DNA of 64,000 bases, taken from a bacterium. GTDB lineage: Bacteria > Orphanbacterota > Orphanbacteria > Orphanbacterales > Orphanbacteraceae. How positions within the stretch are numbered: position 1 is the first letter of the stretch; each line of letters starts with the position of its first letter. Positions 1 through 9,570 of the stretch are shown here, in pieces. The notes under the pieces are model-generated. The model made no database searches. It was given only the letters and a program-made list of their open reading frames with translations, and had not been told where the DNA came from. Location of the stretch: the NCBI GenBank assembly GCA_025782575.1, contig JALGYY010000046.1:62001-126000 (forward strand). Direction: 5' to 3'. Both the position numbers and the translations under genes were made by a program.

Positions 1-414
1 CAAGGGGGGCAATACGGGTCGGCCATGCGGGAGTTCGAGGCGGCGGTCGAGCGGAATCCTGACTATGGTGAGGCGCTGCTGAACCTGGGGGCGGCTGCCG
101 ATCGACTCGGTGACATCGAAAAAGCGATCAGATCATGGGAGAGGGCGATCGAAGTGGCGCCCCAACTCCGGCAGGCTTACCTGAATCTGGCCAGCGCTCT
201 TCGAAACGGGGGGGACCCCGCTGCGGCAGCCGAGCTGATCAACCGCTGTTTCGAGAACACGGGCGACCACGGCGCGACCTACTATCAGTCCGCGTTGACG
301 AAAGTCGCGCTCGGCGATCGGGATGGGGCGCGAAGCGATGCGGAACGGGCCTTGGTGCTTGCGCCCGGTAACACCCGATTTCAAGCTCTGGTCGATGAAC
401 TGGACGGGCCGTGA
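1..414 (+). CDS. TPR-repeat protein, C-terminal part (5' end outside window)
   Basis: The reading frame is open from the first base of the window, so this is the tail of a longer gene; the first ATG inside the window is at 25. The visible part is made of tetratricopeptide repeats: alternating helices with the usual spacing (A-x-x-x-F-E-A-A-V near the start, then Y-G-E-A-L-L-N-L-G-A-A and A-Y-L-N-L-A-S-A-L). TPRs form protein-binding solenoids; nothing visible gives a catalytic role. It ends at TGA 412-414, convergent with the lipoprotein gene. Family assignment is firm; function is unknown because the N-terminus is missing. Confidence 0.8.
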   Translation, partial: QGGQYGSAMREFEAAVERNPDYGEALLNLGAAADRLGDIEKAIRSWERAIEVAPQLRQAYLNLASALRNGGDPAAAAELINRCFENTGDHGATYYQSALTKVALGDRDGARSDAERALVLAPGNTRFQALVDELDGP

Positions 415-430
415 CCCGCCTGGCCGGCCG

Positions 431-1087
431 TCAATTGCCAATTTCTCTGCCGAGTGTATCGATCACGGCAATTAGATCCCGTACATAGAACTCGGACTGC
501 GGATCGATCGGTATTCGACCCAGGCTGTCGACCTGTGCGTTAGCGGAATCGTATTCGGTGAGTGCCACGTACGCCTGCGCAAGAATGAGCCGGAGATCCA
601 TCCAGTCAAAACCGGGATCGTGATCGAAAACGTATCGGATCTCCCTGTCGAGTGCTTCATTCGCCGCATCGATGGCGCCGCTGTTGTCTCTCGGCTCCAT
701 CGCTCGGAGGACGGGCGCCTTGCCGGCATAAGGATCGGGGGAGTCATGACCCCCCGCGATCGCGGAGTCGAATCGATCGTCGGAGGCCTGGAGCGAATCT
801 TCACGCGCAAGAGTCCAGCCGAGACCGGTGTGCGCCTCGGCGTGAGCCGCGTCCAGATCGAGGGCCTCTCGAAACCGGGATTTAGCGGTGGATAGCGTTC
901 CGCTCTCGAAAGATTCCCACCCTTCCGCTGTCAGTTCGGCAGCTGTCGGCGCGCTATCATCATCATCGTCGCCGCTCCCCGTGGGGGTATTGTCGTCGCC
1001 GCAGCCTGCGATCAGGACCGCTAGAAACGTGCTGAACGCCAGAGCGGCTATCGTCCTCTGCATACGTGGCAGCCAAGAGTCGATCAT
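431..1087 (-). CDS. TPR-containing outer-membrane-type lipoprotein
   Basis: A 218-residue protein with a type-II signal peptide: arginine in the n-region, a hydrophobic stretch and a lipobox (L-I-A-G-C, Cys at about residue 29), followed by a very acidic Asp-rich linker. The rest carries TPR-like helices (A-H-A-E-A-H-T-G-L-G-W). An internal ATG at 1063 is possible, but the ATG at 1087 has AGGA about 9 bases upstream. That Shine-Dalgarno lies just behind the stop codon of the subtilase gene, only 15 bases away, so the two are probably co-transcribed. It is likely a periplasmic-side scaffold or adaptor anchored by lipid. No specific family recognised. Confidence 0.8.
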   Translation of the reverse strand: MIDSWLPRMQRTIAALAFSTFLAVLIAGCGDDNTPTGSGDDDDDSAPTAAELTAEGWESFESGTLSTAKSRFREALDLDAAHAEAHTGLGWTLAREDSLQASDDRFDSAIAGGHDSPDPYAGKAPVLRAMEPRDNSGAIDAANEALDREIRYVFDHDPGFDWMDLRLILAQAYVALTEYDSANAQVDSLGRIPIDPQSEFYVRDLIAVIDTLGREIGN

Positions 1088-1102
1088 TCCAAAGTTTCCT
1101 TT

Positions 1103-4100
1103 CTATCGAAGGAGGAGCATCTTTCTGGTTTCACTTCCCCCCATTGTATCCAAACGGTACAGGTAGAATCCACTCCCTACGTGCCGGCCGCCGGAATCGG
1201 TCCCATCCCATCGAATCGAGTGGATTCCGCCGTCAAGCGGTTGATCGATCAGAGTCCGAATCTCCCGGCCGGAGAGGGCGAGAATTTTCAAGCTGACCGG
1301 ACCGGCAGAGCCTGTCTCGAAGGGGATCACCGTAACCGGGTTGAATGGGTTGGGCGCATTGGCCCCGAGCCGGACGACGCGGGGCGGGACGACCATGCTC
1401 GATGCGCCCGGTTCTGCAGAGAGAACGAACGTACCGAACTCCGTTATGCGAACAAATGCCTCCCGGTTCACCTGATCGATCGATGTTTCCAGGCTTTCGC
1501 CCGATCGACGGCGAATGACAATCGCTTCCGGTGGCACGTTTTCCAGTTCGGAATCGAGATAACTCCAGCGGATCAGCGCTTCCGTTTCCGGCGCCTGTCG
1601 CCCGGACATGATCGTGAACGCGTTCGACTTGCTGTCTGAGGACTTCAGCGAGCCGGTCCCGGCTATCTTCCGAATGCCGTCCGTTTCAGCCGGGAAGATA
1701 AGAACCATCTCGCCGGCCCGGTCACGGATACCGGTGACCGAAAGATGGAATCGGCCATCAGGGCTAGTCAGCGCGAGATCTCCTGCCCCGACCACTCCTG
1801 CCGCGATCGCGCTCGATGTGACTGTGCCGTTACCCGATCGATCGTCCGCTTCCCCTTCGATCGCGTAGATCCCCCCGCCAGGTAATTCATACGTGCCGGA
1901 CCAGAGGTTTTCCGACATGTCGAGAAGAGTCATGAGGAGAGGTTCTCCGCCTACTGTCAGGCCGACACTGCTGCTGTCGAGCACCTCTGATCCTCCAAGG
2001 AAAAGGTCGAGCGATTGTGTGAAGTAGGGGTTCTGGAAGACACCGAGATAGAGGGCGGGGGCAGTCTTGTCGGCTGGTCTAGCCGTGTCGAAGGCAGCGA
2101 CCGAATAGTTGGCCGCCGTGTCATAACTGAATGCGATGTAGTAATAAAGGGAGTCGTTCATGAGATCGACATGGTCGAGCGAGTCCGCCGTTCCGGGAAC
2201 CCCGGCGATAGTCGTTCGAGAGGCCCCGCCCACGGCGAAACCGTCCGCGGGTCCCGACGGATAGCCGGACCGGGAGTAGCGGAATTCGATACCGGCGAGG
2301 TCGTCGTCTGATGCGTTTACCCAATGCAGTCGTACGCGGCCGTCATGTGGTTCGGCTTCAAAAAGAGCAGGCGCCGATGGGGGCGTGACGTCAACCACCG
2401 GGGCGGGACTCTCCGGCACCCCTGACACGAATACCGGGTTAGAATAATTGCCCGATTCGTCGTAGGTAAAGAGGGAGTAATAGTAGGTCGTGTCACCTTG
2501 TAAACCGGAATGGGTAAACGAGTCGACCTGGGAAGGCGCGCCGGCGAAGAGACCTTCTGTACCGTTGGGCGCCGGCTCACCTTCTGACGGATCGAGAGGG
2601 GCGCCGTTCGTAGCCCATCGAATCGCGACTCCGGCACCGTCCGGGTCCGGCGGAACTACCCACGACAGACTGACTGCCTGAATCTGACCGACAGCCAGGG
2701 CGCTCATCGGAGGTCCGGGTGCGATTGTATCCGTGGGCGTCGCCGAGTCGGAAACGGCGGATGACATATTCCCGTCCCCGTCATGGGCGAAAGCGGAATA
2801 GAAGTAGGTGGTTCCGTTGGTGAGGCCCCCATGCACAGTCTCATGGCTTCCGTCCGGGGCGCCGAAATAGATGCCGAGCAGGTTGCCGCTCGCTTCGTTT
2901 GCCGGGGGGGAGAGCGTTGACCATCTGACTTCGGCCCTGACAAAATCGGAATCAGAGGGATTCGTCCAGCCGAGCAGAACTTCGCCGTCCCCTTTCACCG
3001 TCTGGAATGCGTTGATCGGTCCTGGAGGGGTTTCATCTCCCGGTGTGGCGGTCCCGTTCAAAACTGTCGATGTGTTTCCCGCCTCGTCAAACGCAAACAG
3101 GCTGTAGTAGTAAGTTGTTCCGTTCGTGAGGCCGGTGTGCGTTGCGGAATCTGATCCGGACGGATCACCTGGGAACGTGCCGACGAAGTCGCCGCCGGTC
3201 GGGCTATCCGGCGCGCTCGATGTGTCGAACCGGATCGATACATACTGAAAGTCGGCGTCTCCCGGATTCGTCCAGTGAAGCGAGACCTGGCCGTCACCGC
3301 CGGTTACCTGGAGCGCGGTTGCCGGACCCGGCGGGATCGTATCGACCGGAACGGCGGAGGCTTCTCCTGCCACCGACACATTGGCCGAGTGATCGAGGGC
3401 GAACGCGGAATAATAGTAGGTCAGACCATTCGACAGCCCCGAATGCATATAGCTGGTGTCTGCGCCCGGTGCCCCTTCGAATGAGCCGAGCGCTGTGCCC
3501 GACAAAGTGTCTGCGGGGTATCCGGCTGTCGAATACATGACGATCGTCCGCGCGAAATCACCATCGGGCGGATTGGTCCATGAGAGCAGAACCTCTTCAT
3601 CCCCACTCGTCGCAGCAAACGACGCGACCGGTGACGGAGCTGTCGTGTCTTCCGGAGTGGCGGCTGCGTTCATCGCCGCCGCGTAGCTTCCCGAGTCATC
3701 GTAAGCAAATGCGGCGTAATAGTAGATCGTTCCGTTCGTGAGCCCGGCGTGGGAAATGGAATCGAGAGAGCCCGGGGCGCCTGCGTAGTCGCCGATCGAC
3801 GTCCCTTCACCGGGATCCGAAGGGAAGGCCGATGTGGAGACCATGATTCTCGTTCCGGTAAATACATCTACCGCCGGGTTGGTCCACCGAAGCAGGATTC
3901 GCCCGTCACCGGGGACGGCGACGAAAGAACTTACCGGGGCGATGCTGTCAGTCGGGACGGCCGACGCCTGAGCTGCGCTTGATGAGTTGTTCCAGTCATC
4001 GAAAGCAAACAGTGAATAGTAGTAAGTCGTTCCGTTCGATAGGCCGGAGTGATTGATTGTGACAGAGGAATTGGGTGCACCTGAAAACTCGCCGGCAGAG

Positions 4101-7100
4101 AGGGCGTCATCCGGGCCGGTCGGATAGCCCGACGAAGAGTAACGGACCCGGGTGAACTCGAAATCAGAGTCCCCCGGGTTCTTCCAGGAGAGTTCAACCT
4201 CGCCGTCGCCGGCGGTGGCGACTACCTGAGTCACGGGGGCAGGCCCGGTCGTATCGGCCGGCGTGGCGGACGCTTCCGCAGGGGCGGATTCGTTATTCAC
4301 CTGATCAACCGAGAACGCGGAATAGTAGTAGGTCACTCCATCCGTTCGTCCGGTGTGATCATAAGAGTCCGGTGATCCGGGGGAGCCTGTGATGTTGCTG
4401 AGAAAATTCCCGGCGCCGGTGTTCGCAGGATAGGTGGTTGTAGAAAATCGAATGTGGGTATGTTTGAAGTCAGCGTCCGGCGGATTCGTCCAGGAGAGCA
4501 AAACCTCACCTTCTCCTGCCACGGCCAGAAAACCGGTGACTTGTGTGGGCGGATCAGTGTCGGCCGGTCTGGCAAAAGCCTGCTCACCTGTCGAGTACGA
4601 TGTGTCGTCCGTTGCAAATGCCGTGTAGTAGTGAAGGACATCGTTCGTAAGACCGGTGTGAGCGAAACTGTCGGCCGACGCCGGGGTATTCGAGAAGACC
4701 CCGCCGTTTCCGTTCTCTACAGCCAGGCCGCCGGCCGGATTGGAGGGAAAGCCGGATACGGAGTATCGAATTGTCGTGGAAGCGAAATCGGGCTCGTTCG
4801 GATTGGTCCATCGAAGGGTGACGGTCGTATCGCCCGGCGTGGCGGTAAATGCAGCTACGGGTTGGGGGAGAGGCGGGGTCGTATCCTGAGGCGTGGCAAG
4901 ATCAGTCACTCCGGAAGAATAGCCGGCTCCGTCATAGGCGAATGCGGTGTAGTAGTACGTAGTGCCGTTCGTCAGGCTCGTGTGCTCATAGGAATCAGAC
5001 GAGCCGGGAGTGTTAACGAACATGCCGGCGAGACTGTTTTCGACCGGGTTGCCGTCCGTCTCGTCCGCGGGGTAACCGAAAGTGGAATAGCGGATGAGAG
5101 TGAGCTGAAATGCCGTGTCTGATGGATTATTCCATGAGAGATCGACCGATTCATTGCCGGCCGTTGCCGCGAATGAGAGTACGGGAGAGGGGGGACCTGC
5201 CGCCGTGTCTTCCGGCGTTGCTTCTCCGGTCGCTTTCGCGGAGTAGTCAGTTCCGTCGTAAGCGAACGCCGAGTAATAGTAGGTCGTTCCATTTGTCCGC
5301 CCCGTATGCTGGTAGGCGTCGCTCGACCCCGGTGAGTTGGCGAACACGCCTCCTCCGCCGTTTTCAACGCCTGTCCCGTCCCCTTCACTCACGGGATACC
5401 CGGACGTGGAATAGCGAATCAGAGTGGACTGGAAGCCGGTGTCAGACGGGTTCGTCCATGATAGATCGACTATGCCGTTCCCCGCAGCTGCGGCAAACGA
5501 CTCGACCGGACCGATCACGCCCCCTCCGGAAGAGGCGGTGTCGATCCAGAGCTGGCCGAAGCCGAATACGCTGTCCTGCCCGGCAGGCCCGAGGTCAATC
5601 GCGGACGACGTGAGCGACGTCCAGACTGAATCAACCGTCCAGCCCGGGTTTCCGGCAAATAGAAGCGCCGCCCCGCCCGCCACATGAGGGGCGGCGGAGG
5701 ATGTGCCGTAGAACGATCCGTACGTATAGTTCTGCGTACCGTCAAAGCCGGTGATCTCCGGTTTCATACGGCCATCATCGGTCGGGCCGTGGGAGCTGAA
5801 CGACTCGATGATTGACGATCCGGCGTTTCCCCAGTACATCGCGCCCACCGAGAGAACGTTTACCGCGTCGGACGGGGTGAGGATGCTCGAACCGACGTCG
5901 TAGTAATTCGTAAAGTCATGATCGATCGAGAAGAGATGGAAGTCATGGTCAGAAGAGGCCGAGACCTTTTCTATGGATACATAATAGGTTCCGGTGCTCG
6001 GTGCGGTATGGACCAGATACTCGGACGGTTGCTGGCCCCCCGACTGCACAGTCGTTGAAGATGCGATCTGTACTTTGGCGCTGTTATAAAGATAGAGATC
6101 GTAGTTCTGGTTCGTCGCCGGCCAGGAATCCCAGGTCAGCATGAGCTGAATCGCCTGGCCGTTCGATGCCGTCAGAGGGATATAGCGGTCGGTTCCCGAC
6201 CAGTCATGGTAGGAATCGACATTGGAATCGGAGTACGTTCCGCCCGCATGTTTCTTGGCATGATTGCCTGCGGAATTAACCCAGAGAATTCCGTTCGAGT
6301 AGGCATCTTCCGCGTATCCGGCGATCGATCCCGTGCCGTCCATGGGGAGGCCGAACCAGCCGACCGAGTGATTGACCACATTGATTCCAAGTGCAATGCA
6401 CGAGTCTTTGGCGTTTTCGAGATCGGTGCCGGTGGCGATCTTCATCAGGTAGAGTTCGGCGCCAGGCGCCATGTCGGCGACAGTCTCTGCTACACCCGTC
6501 CCATGCTGATTGGTCGACTCGAACCCGCTCCCGGAAAAGTCATGGGTCCAGACGACATTCGGCAGCTCCCCCGCTGACACCGAGCTTGTGTAGTTAGTGA
6601 AACCGAGATCGATAATCGCGACTTTGGCACCACTCCCGTCGTTGCCGGCGCTGTGAAAAACGGAAGCGCCGCTGATCGAGACAGCCTGGCTCGTCGCGAG
6701 CGCAATCGGCCGGAGAGGGGCCTGGAGAAAGACGACCTCCTCCGTCGCTGCCAGTTCGGCCAGTCGGTCGACCGGGACCCAGATATCGAACTGGGAGCGT
6801 GACCGTGCGCGCATCACGCCGTCCACTGCCAGAAGCTCCGCATCGGACAACCGGTCCCGTCCATCCCGGATACGGGCGGTAACGAGTAGACGTCCGTTCG
6901 ATTCCTGAAACCCGAATGCCTTCGCCCGGCTACTCGTTCCAATTTTCCCGGAAGCGGCATTCATTTCGATCAAGTGAAGAAGGGAACCGTCAATTTTATT
7001 TCGAATCTCGGGAGTGAGGTTCGGTTCGCTCGCAGCAGTTTCGGGTACGCTCCAGAGAAGAAGAGTGGCGAGAAAGAGTATCGGAATGCCCCGCGAGAAA

Positions 7101-7117
7101 ATTCGGGCAAGAGACAT
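1103..7117 (-). CDS. Secreted subtilisin-like (S8) serine protease with 11 fibronectin-III repeats and FlgD-like C-terminal module
   Basis: About 2004 residues. The start at 7117 is chosen over an in-frame ATG at 7165 because it has GGAGG 8 bases upstream and opens directly into a signal peptide. The S8 catalytic triad is visible: Asp170 (I-I-D-L-G), His205 (Q-H-G-T-G) and Ser473 (G-T-S-S-A-A-P-H), plus the oxyanion Asn region (N-S-A-G-N-H). Residues of roughly 530-1680 are eleven Fn3-type repeats, each with a Y-Y-Y-S-A-F-A-like strand. The C-terminus has N-P-F-N-P near residue 1920, G-x-Y-x-Y-R-L and ends R-K-M-L-L-L-R, a FlgD-Ig/type-IX-like sorting module. It is probably an exported or surface protease acting on extracellular protein; substrate unknown. 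It ends with TAG and is followed by the TPR lipoprotein. Confidence 0.93.
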   Translation of the reverse strand: MSLARIFSRGIPILFLATLLLWSVPETAASEPNLTPEIRNKIDGSLLHLIEMNAASGKIGTSSRAKAFGFQESNGRLLVTARIRDGRDRLSDAELLAVDGVMRARSRSQFDIWVPVDRLAELAATEEVVFLQAPLRPIALATSQAVSISGASVFHSAGNDGSGAKVAIIDLGFTNYTSSVSAGELPNVVWTHDFSGSGFESTNQHGTGVAETVADMAPGAELYLMKIATGTDLENAKDSCIALGINVVNHSVGWFGLPMDGTGSIAGYAEDAYSNGILWVNSAGNHAKKHAGGTYSDSNVDSYHDWSGTDRYIPLTASNGQAIQLMLTWDSWPATNQNYDLYLYNSAKVQIASSTTVQSGGQQPSEYLVHTAPSTGTYYVSIEKVSASSDHDFHLFSIDHDFTNYYDVGSSILTPSDAVNVLSVGAMYWGNAGSSIIESFSSHGPTDDGRMKPEITGFDGTQNYTYGSFYGTSSAAPHVAGGAALLFAGNPGWTVDSVWTSLTSSAIDLGPAGQDSVFGFGQLWIDTASSGGGVIGPVESFAAAAGNGIVDLSWTNPSDTGFQSTLIRYSTSGYPVSEGDGTGVENGGGGVFANSPGSSDAYQHTGRTNGTTYYYSAFAYDGTDYSAKATGEATPEDTAAGPPSPVLSFAATAGNESVDLSWNNPSDTAFQLTLIRYSTFGYPADETDGNPVENSLAGMFVNTPGSSDSYEHTSLTNGTTYYYTAFAYDGAGYSSGVTDLATPQDTTPPLPQPVAAFTATPGDTTVTLRWTNPNEPDFASTTIRYSVSGFPSNPAGGLAVENGNGGVFSNTPASADSFAHTGLTNDVLHYYTAFATDDTSYSTGEQAFARPADTDPPTQVTGFLAVAGEGEVLLSWTNPPDADFKHTHIRFSTTTYPANTGAGNFLSNITGSPGSPDSYDHTGRTDGVTYYYSAFSVDQVNNESAPAEASATPADTTGPAPVTQVVATAGDGEVELSWKNPGDSDFEFTRVRYSSSGYPTGPDDALSAGEFSGAPNSSVTINHSGLSNGTTYYYSLFAFDDWNNSSSAAQASAVPTDSIAPVSSFVAVPGDGRILLRWTNPAVDVFTGTRIMVSTSAFPSDPGEGTSIGDYAGAPGSLDSISHAGLTNGTIYYYAAFAYDDSGSYAAAMNAAATPEDTTAPSPVASFAATSGDEEVLLSWTNPPDGDFARTIVMYSTAGYPADTLSGTALGSFEGAPGADTSYMHSGLSNGLTYYYSAFALDHSANVSVAGEASAVPVDTIPPGPATALQVTGGDGQVSLHWTNPGDADFQYVSIRFDTSSAPDSPTGGDFVGTFPGDPSGSDSATHTGLTNGTTYYYSLFAFDEAGNTSTVLNGTATPGDETPPGPINAFQTVKGDGEVLLGWTNPSDSDFVRAEVRWSTLSPPANEASGNLLGIYFGAPDGSHETVHGGLTNGTTYFYSAFAHDGDGNMSSAVSDSATPTDTIAPGPPMSALAVGQIQAVSLSWVVPPDPDGAGVAIRWATNGAPLDPSEGEPAPNGTEGLFAGAPSQVDSFTHSGLQGDTTYYYSLFTYDESGNYSNPVFVSGVPESPAPVVDVTPPSAPALFEAEPHDGRVRLHWVNASDDDLAGIEFRYSRSGYPSGPADGFAVGGASRTTIAGVPGTADSLDHVDLMNDSLYYYIAFSYDTAANYSVAAFDTARPADKTAPALYLGVFQNPYFTQSLDLFLGGSEVLDSSSVGLTVGGEPLLMTLLDMSENLWSGTYELPGGGIYAIEGEADDRSGNGTVTSSAIAAGVVGAGDLALTSPDGRFHLSVTGIRDRAGEMVLIFPAETDGIRKIAGTGSLKSSDSKSNAFTIMSGRQAPETEALIRWSYLDSELENVPPEAIVIRRRSGESLETSIDQVNREAFVRITEFGTFVLSAEPGASSMVVPPRVVRLGANAPNPFNPVTVIPFETGSAGPVSLKILALSGREIRTLIDQPLDGGIHSIRWDGTDSGGRHVGSGFYLYRLDTMGGSETRKMLLLR
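2065..5515 (-). repeat. Array of 11 fibronectin-III coding repeats
   Basis: Eleven degenerate direct repeats of about 300-340 bases inside the subtilase gene. The most conserved mark, on the plus strand, is an AT-rich block resembling aatagtagtaggt that encodes the Y-Y-Y-S/T-A-F strand, recurring near 2142, 2480, 2790, 3104, 3411, 3717, 4017, 4321, 4625, 4947 and 5272. Each unit also encodes V-x-L-S-W-T-N-P and the A-T-P-x-D-T linker. Repeats have diverged, so these are protein domains, not recent tandem copies. Confidence 0.85.
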
Positions 7118-7174
7118 GTGTCGGTCCTCCGGTGCGATAGCTGAGATGTCTGAGCCGGGAGCCACGCTCTCTTA

Positions 7175-7189
7175 AAAGAGCTGCTCTTT
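7175..7189 (-). terminator. Possible weak hairpin terminator after the acyltransferase/hydrolase gene
   Basis: In the 171-base gap between two minus-strand genes there is an inverted repeat AAAGAG-CAG-CTCTTT (six pairs, three-base loop) followed on the minus strand by a short T/A run. The stem is short and AT-rich and the U-tract is poor, so this is a weak call. I see no other feature in 7118-7288 beyond the Shine-Dalgarno of the subtilase. Confidence 0.3.
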
Positions 7190-7288
7190 CCCCCAATTAT
7201 CGGCATGGTCGCCGGTGCGGATGACGAACCAGGAGGCCGCAAGCGGGGCCGGCCGATCGGAGAAGGAAAACCAGAGAGATTGAACCGA

Positions 7289-9475
7289 TTATGAGGCAGA
7301 TGAGAGGGTCCGAGGCGATGCTGCGCAATTCCGGATGAATCGGTCCATTTGGCGGGCAATTTCGAATCGAGCTTCCCGTCGAACGATTCCATGATGGTCG
7401 TCCTCGATAAGTACAAGCTCCTTATGATCCGTTCCGATTGCGCTCAGGAACTTGGAGGAGCTTTTGGGATTCACGGTCGGATCGTTCCGTGCGTGAAGGA
7501 GCAACACAGGAACATCGATCGTCCCGAGACCTGCGCGGCATTGATCCATGAGCTTGTTCAGTTCAGTCAGTCCGCTGATCGGGATCTTGTGATAGTTGAT
7601 CTCCGGGTTTTCCGGATCATTGTCGACGTAATCGATCTGCCCCTTGCCGATACGGACCTTGCCCAGAAGCTCGTTCCAGAAGCTGACGGCCGGAACGAGA
7701 CGGGCACGGATATCTCCGAGATCGTGGGGGGAGCTGATAGCGACCACACCACTAATATCCGGCCATCCGGAGCCTGCCCCAAGAAGCGCAAGAACTCCAC
7801 CCGTTGAAAAGCCCGCCAGGAAAATCTGGGAACAGCAGCTTCGGAGCACGCTGAATCCACGTCTGTAGGATCGTTCCCAATCCTCCCAGTGAGCGGAGGC
7901 CAGGTCGGCCGGGGAGGTACCGTGTCCCCTCAGCCTCGGGACGTAAACGGAGAACCCCTGCTCATGAAGGAGCTCAGCGAGTAGACGAACTTCTTCAGGC
8001 GCGGCGAGAAATCCGTGGCTCAGAACCACACCAATTTCAGTTTCCTTGCCCCGCAGAAAATAGGGAGCACCGACCCTCCGGGGGGGCGAGACGGCGTCGA
8101 CCCGGTGAAGTTCGTAATCCCGAGCGAAAAGATCCCAGTCGTCACGAATCAGGTAGTCAGCGGTCTCCTCCCGGATCAGCTCAGGCGAGCTCTTGATATT
8201 AGCTTTGAGAATATTGATGACCTCTCGAAGGGGTTCCAGCTCGTTGGCGATTACCATCAGCGGATTCTGTATTCGCACCGTGTGGAACATGTGGAGCATT
8301 TCGAACTGCAGATGATTGATATGATAAGAATGGTCCTGAAGCCGGCAGATACCTTTTTCTTCCGCCAGTCGCAGAATACTTTCAGCCGGGCCGTAGGGTA
8401 GCCCGGCTGCAAGCGCCTCGAGGTCGGTACCGAGTGAGGGGTGCAGGCGATACTTTCCCAGCCGGCGGAGTTCACGCGCCGTGTTGTACAGAGCATGATG
8501 GAAATGTTCAGCTGATATCGCGGACGAAGGAGCGGCACGGATCCCGGCGGCGAAGAGGTGATCCAGATTGATACATAGGTTTCCTACAATCGCACTCATG
8601 AACCGCCTGGTCAGACGGTTCGCTTCGTGTCGCAATAAAAAATTGTTCCGCTCGATTGACCGGATGAAGCGGGGAATCCAACGGCTGAAGAAAAAGTGAC
8701 GGCTGATGAACCCCTCCATCGGGATAGGTTCACCGAATGCGATGTCGATGTCGGTATCAGAGAGAAGGATATTCCCCTCGATTTCCAGTTCTTCCTCCAG
8801 ACGGGGCGGGATTTCGCGGAAAAACCGTTTGACCAGACTCTTGATCGCGTTGTCACCCGGCCGCAGGGGGTAGTAGCTGATTGTGACCGGCACGACAACC
8901 GTCTCTTTCTCCGCGAGCTCGGCTGCCGATTCGAAACCGAATCGCTCTTCCATCTCTCTGGCTTTGGCCGCATCCCCTTTTATGATCGCCCGGCGATAAC
9001 GATTCTTGTAAATTTCCGCCTTGAGGGCGAGCGCGGCTGCCCCGCTCTTGGCGGCACCGACTCCTTTCGGCGCAGTCAGGGAGAACCGGCCGCGGAGAAG
9101 TATTTTCTTGGACTTCAGCATCGTACCTTCGGGATAAATCACCCACTTTCGGCGGCCGGTCATGAGATCGCCGATGATCATATCGTCCCGGCCCGGCTCA
9201 TTGGTCGGGACCACTCCCAGGTTCTTGAGGTATTCGCCGAAGCGGCCGACAAAGAGCTGTTCATCAGCGAGAGTCTGAACAAACTCCCCGAGAGTCTTGT
9301 GGAGCAGGTAGGGTATAAGGAAGGTCTCAGCCCGTGTAAAGTGGTTGATTACGAAGAGCGTCGGCTGGTTACCGAGCTGCTCGACCCCGCTTACCCTGAA
9401 GTTTGCCTTCAGGATTTTGGAGAGCATGCCGATGGCGAAGATTGTCGATTTCTGACTGAGCGTCTCTTGCATCAT
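7289..9475 (-). CDS. Fusion of PlsC-like acyltransferase and alpha/beta-hydrolase (lipase/esterase)
   Basis: A 728-residue two-enzyme protein. The N-terminal third is a glycerolipid acyltransferase fold with N-H-F-T-R-A-E (an H-x4-E form of the usual H-x4-D motif) and Y-P-E-G-T (motif III). The C-terminal third is an alpha/beta-hydrolase: oxyanion region S-H-G-F, nucleophile elbow G-F-S-T-G-G, an acid in A-R-N-D-P-T and a His in D-D-H-H-G. This pattern resembles monoglyceride lipase or carboxylesterase. The middle ~250 residues are an unassigned helical region. It probably remodels membrane lipids, adding and removing acyl chains, but the substrate cannot be read from sequence. It is divergent from the ABC-F gene. 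Two adjacent ATGs (9475, 9472) are possible starts. Confidence 0.85.
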   Translation of the reverse strand: MMQETLSQKSTIFAIGMLSKILKANFRVSGVEQLGNQPTLFVINHFTRAETFLIPYLLHKTLGEFVQTLADEQLFVGRFGEYLKNLGVVPTNEPGRDDMIIGDLMTGRRKWVIYPEGTMLKSKKILLRGRFSLTAPKGVGAAKSGAAALALKAEIYKNRYRRAIIKGDAAKAREMEERFGFESAAELAEKETVVVPVTISYYPLRPGDNAIKSLVKRFFREIPPRLEEELEIEGNILLSDTDIDIAFGEPIPMEGFISRHFFFSRWIPRFIRSIERNNFLLRHEANRLTRRFMSAIVGNLCINLDHLFAAGIRAAPSSAISAEHFHHALYNTARELRRLGKYRLHPSLGTDLEALAAGLPYGPAESILRLAEEKGICRLQDHSYHINHLQFEMLHMFHTVRIQNPLMVIANELEPLREVINILKANIKSSPELIREETADYLIRDDWDLFARDYELHRVDAVSPPRRVGAPYFLRGKETEIGVVLSHGFLAAPEEVRLLAELLHEQGFSVYVPRLRGHGTSPADLASAHWEDWERSYRRGFSVLRSCCSQIFLAGFSTGGVLALLGAGSGWPDISGVVAISSPHDLGDIRARLVPAVSFWNELLGKVRIGKGQIDYVDNDPENPEINYHKIPISGLTELNKLMDQCRAGLGTIDVPVLLLHARNDPTVNPKSSSKFLSAIGTDHKELVLIEDDHHGIVRREARFEIARQMDRFIRNCAASPRTLSSAS

Positions 9476-9570
9476 GATTTCCTGACAGCACCCTGCTATC
9501 CCTACTATCGTTCCCTATCGTCCCCGGCAGGAGGCCGGAACAATCGAACATCTGATACTATGAGCACACT

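Noticed and set aside
2065-5515. Regularly spaced repeats that could suggest a CRISPR array
   Set aside because: The period is ~310 bases, the units are diverged and they encode Fn3 domains in frame.
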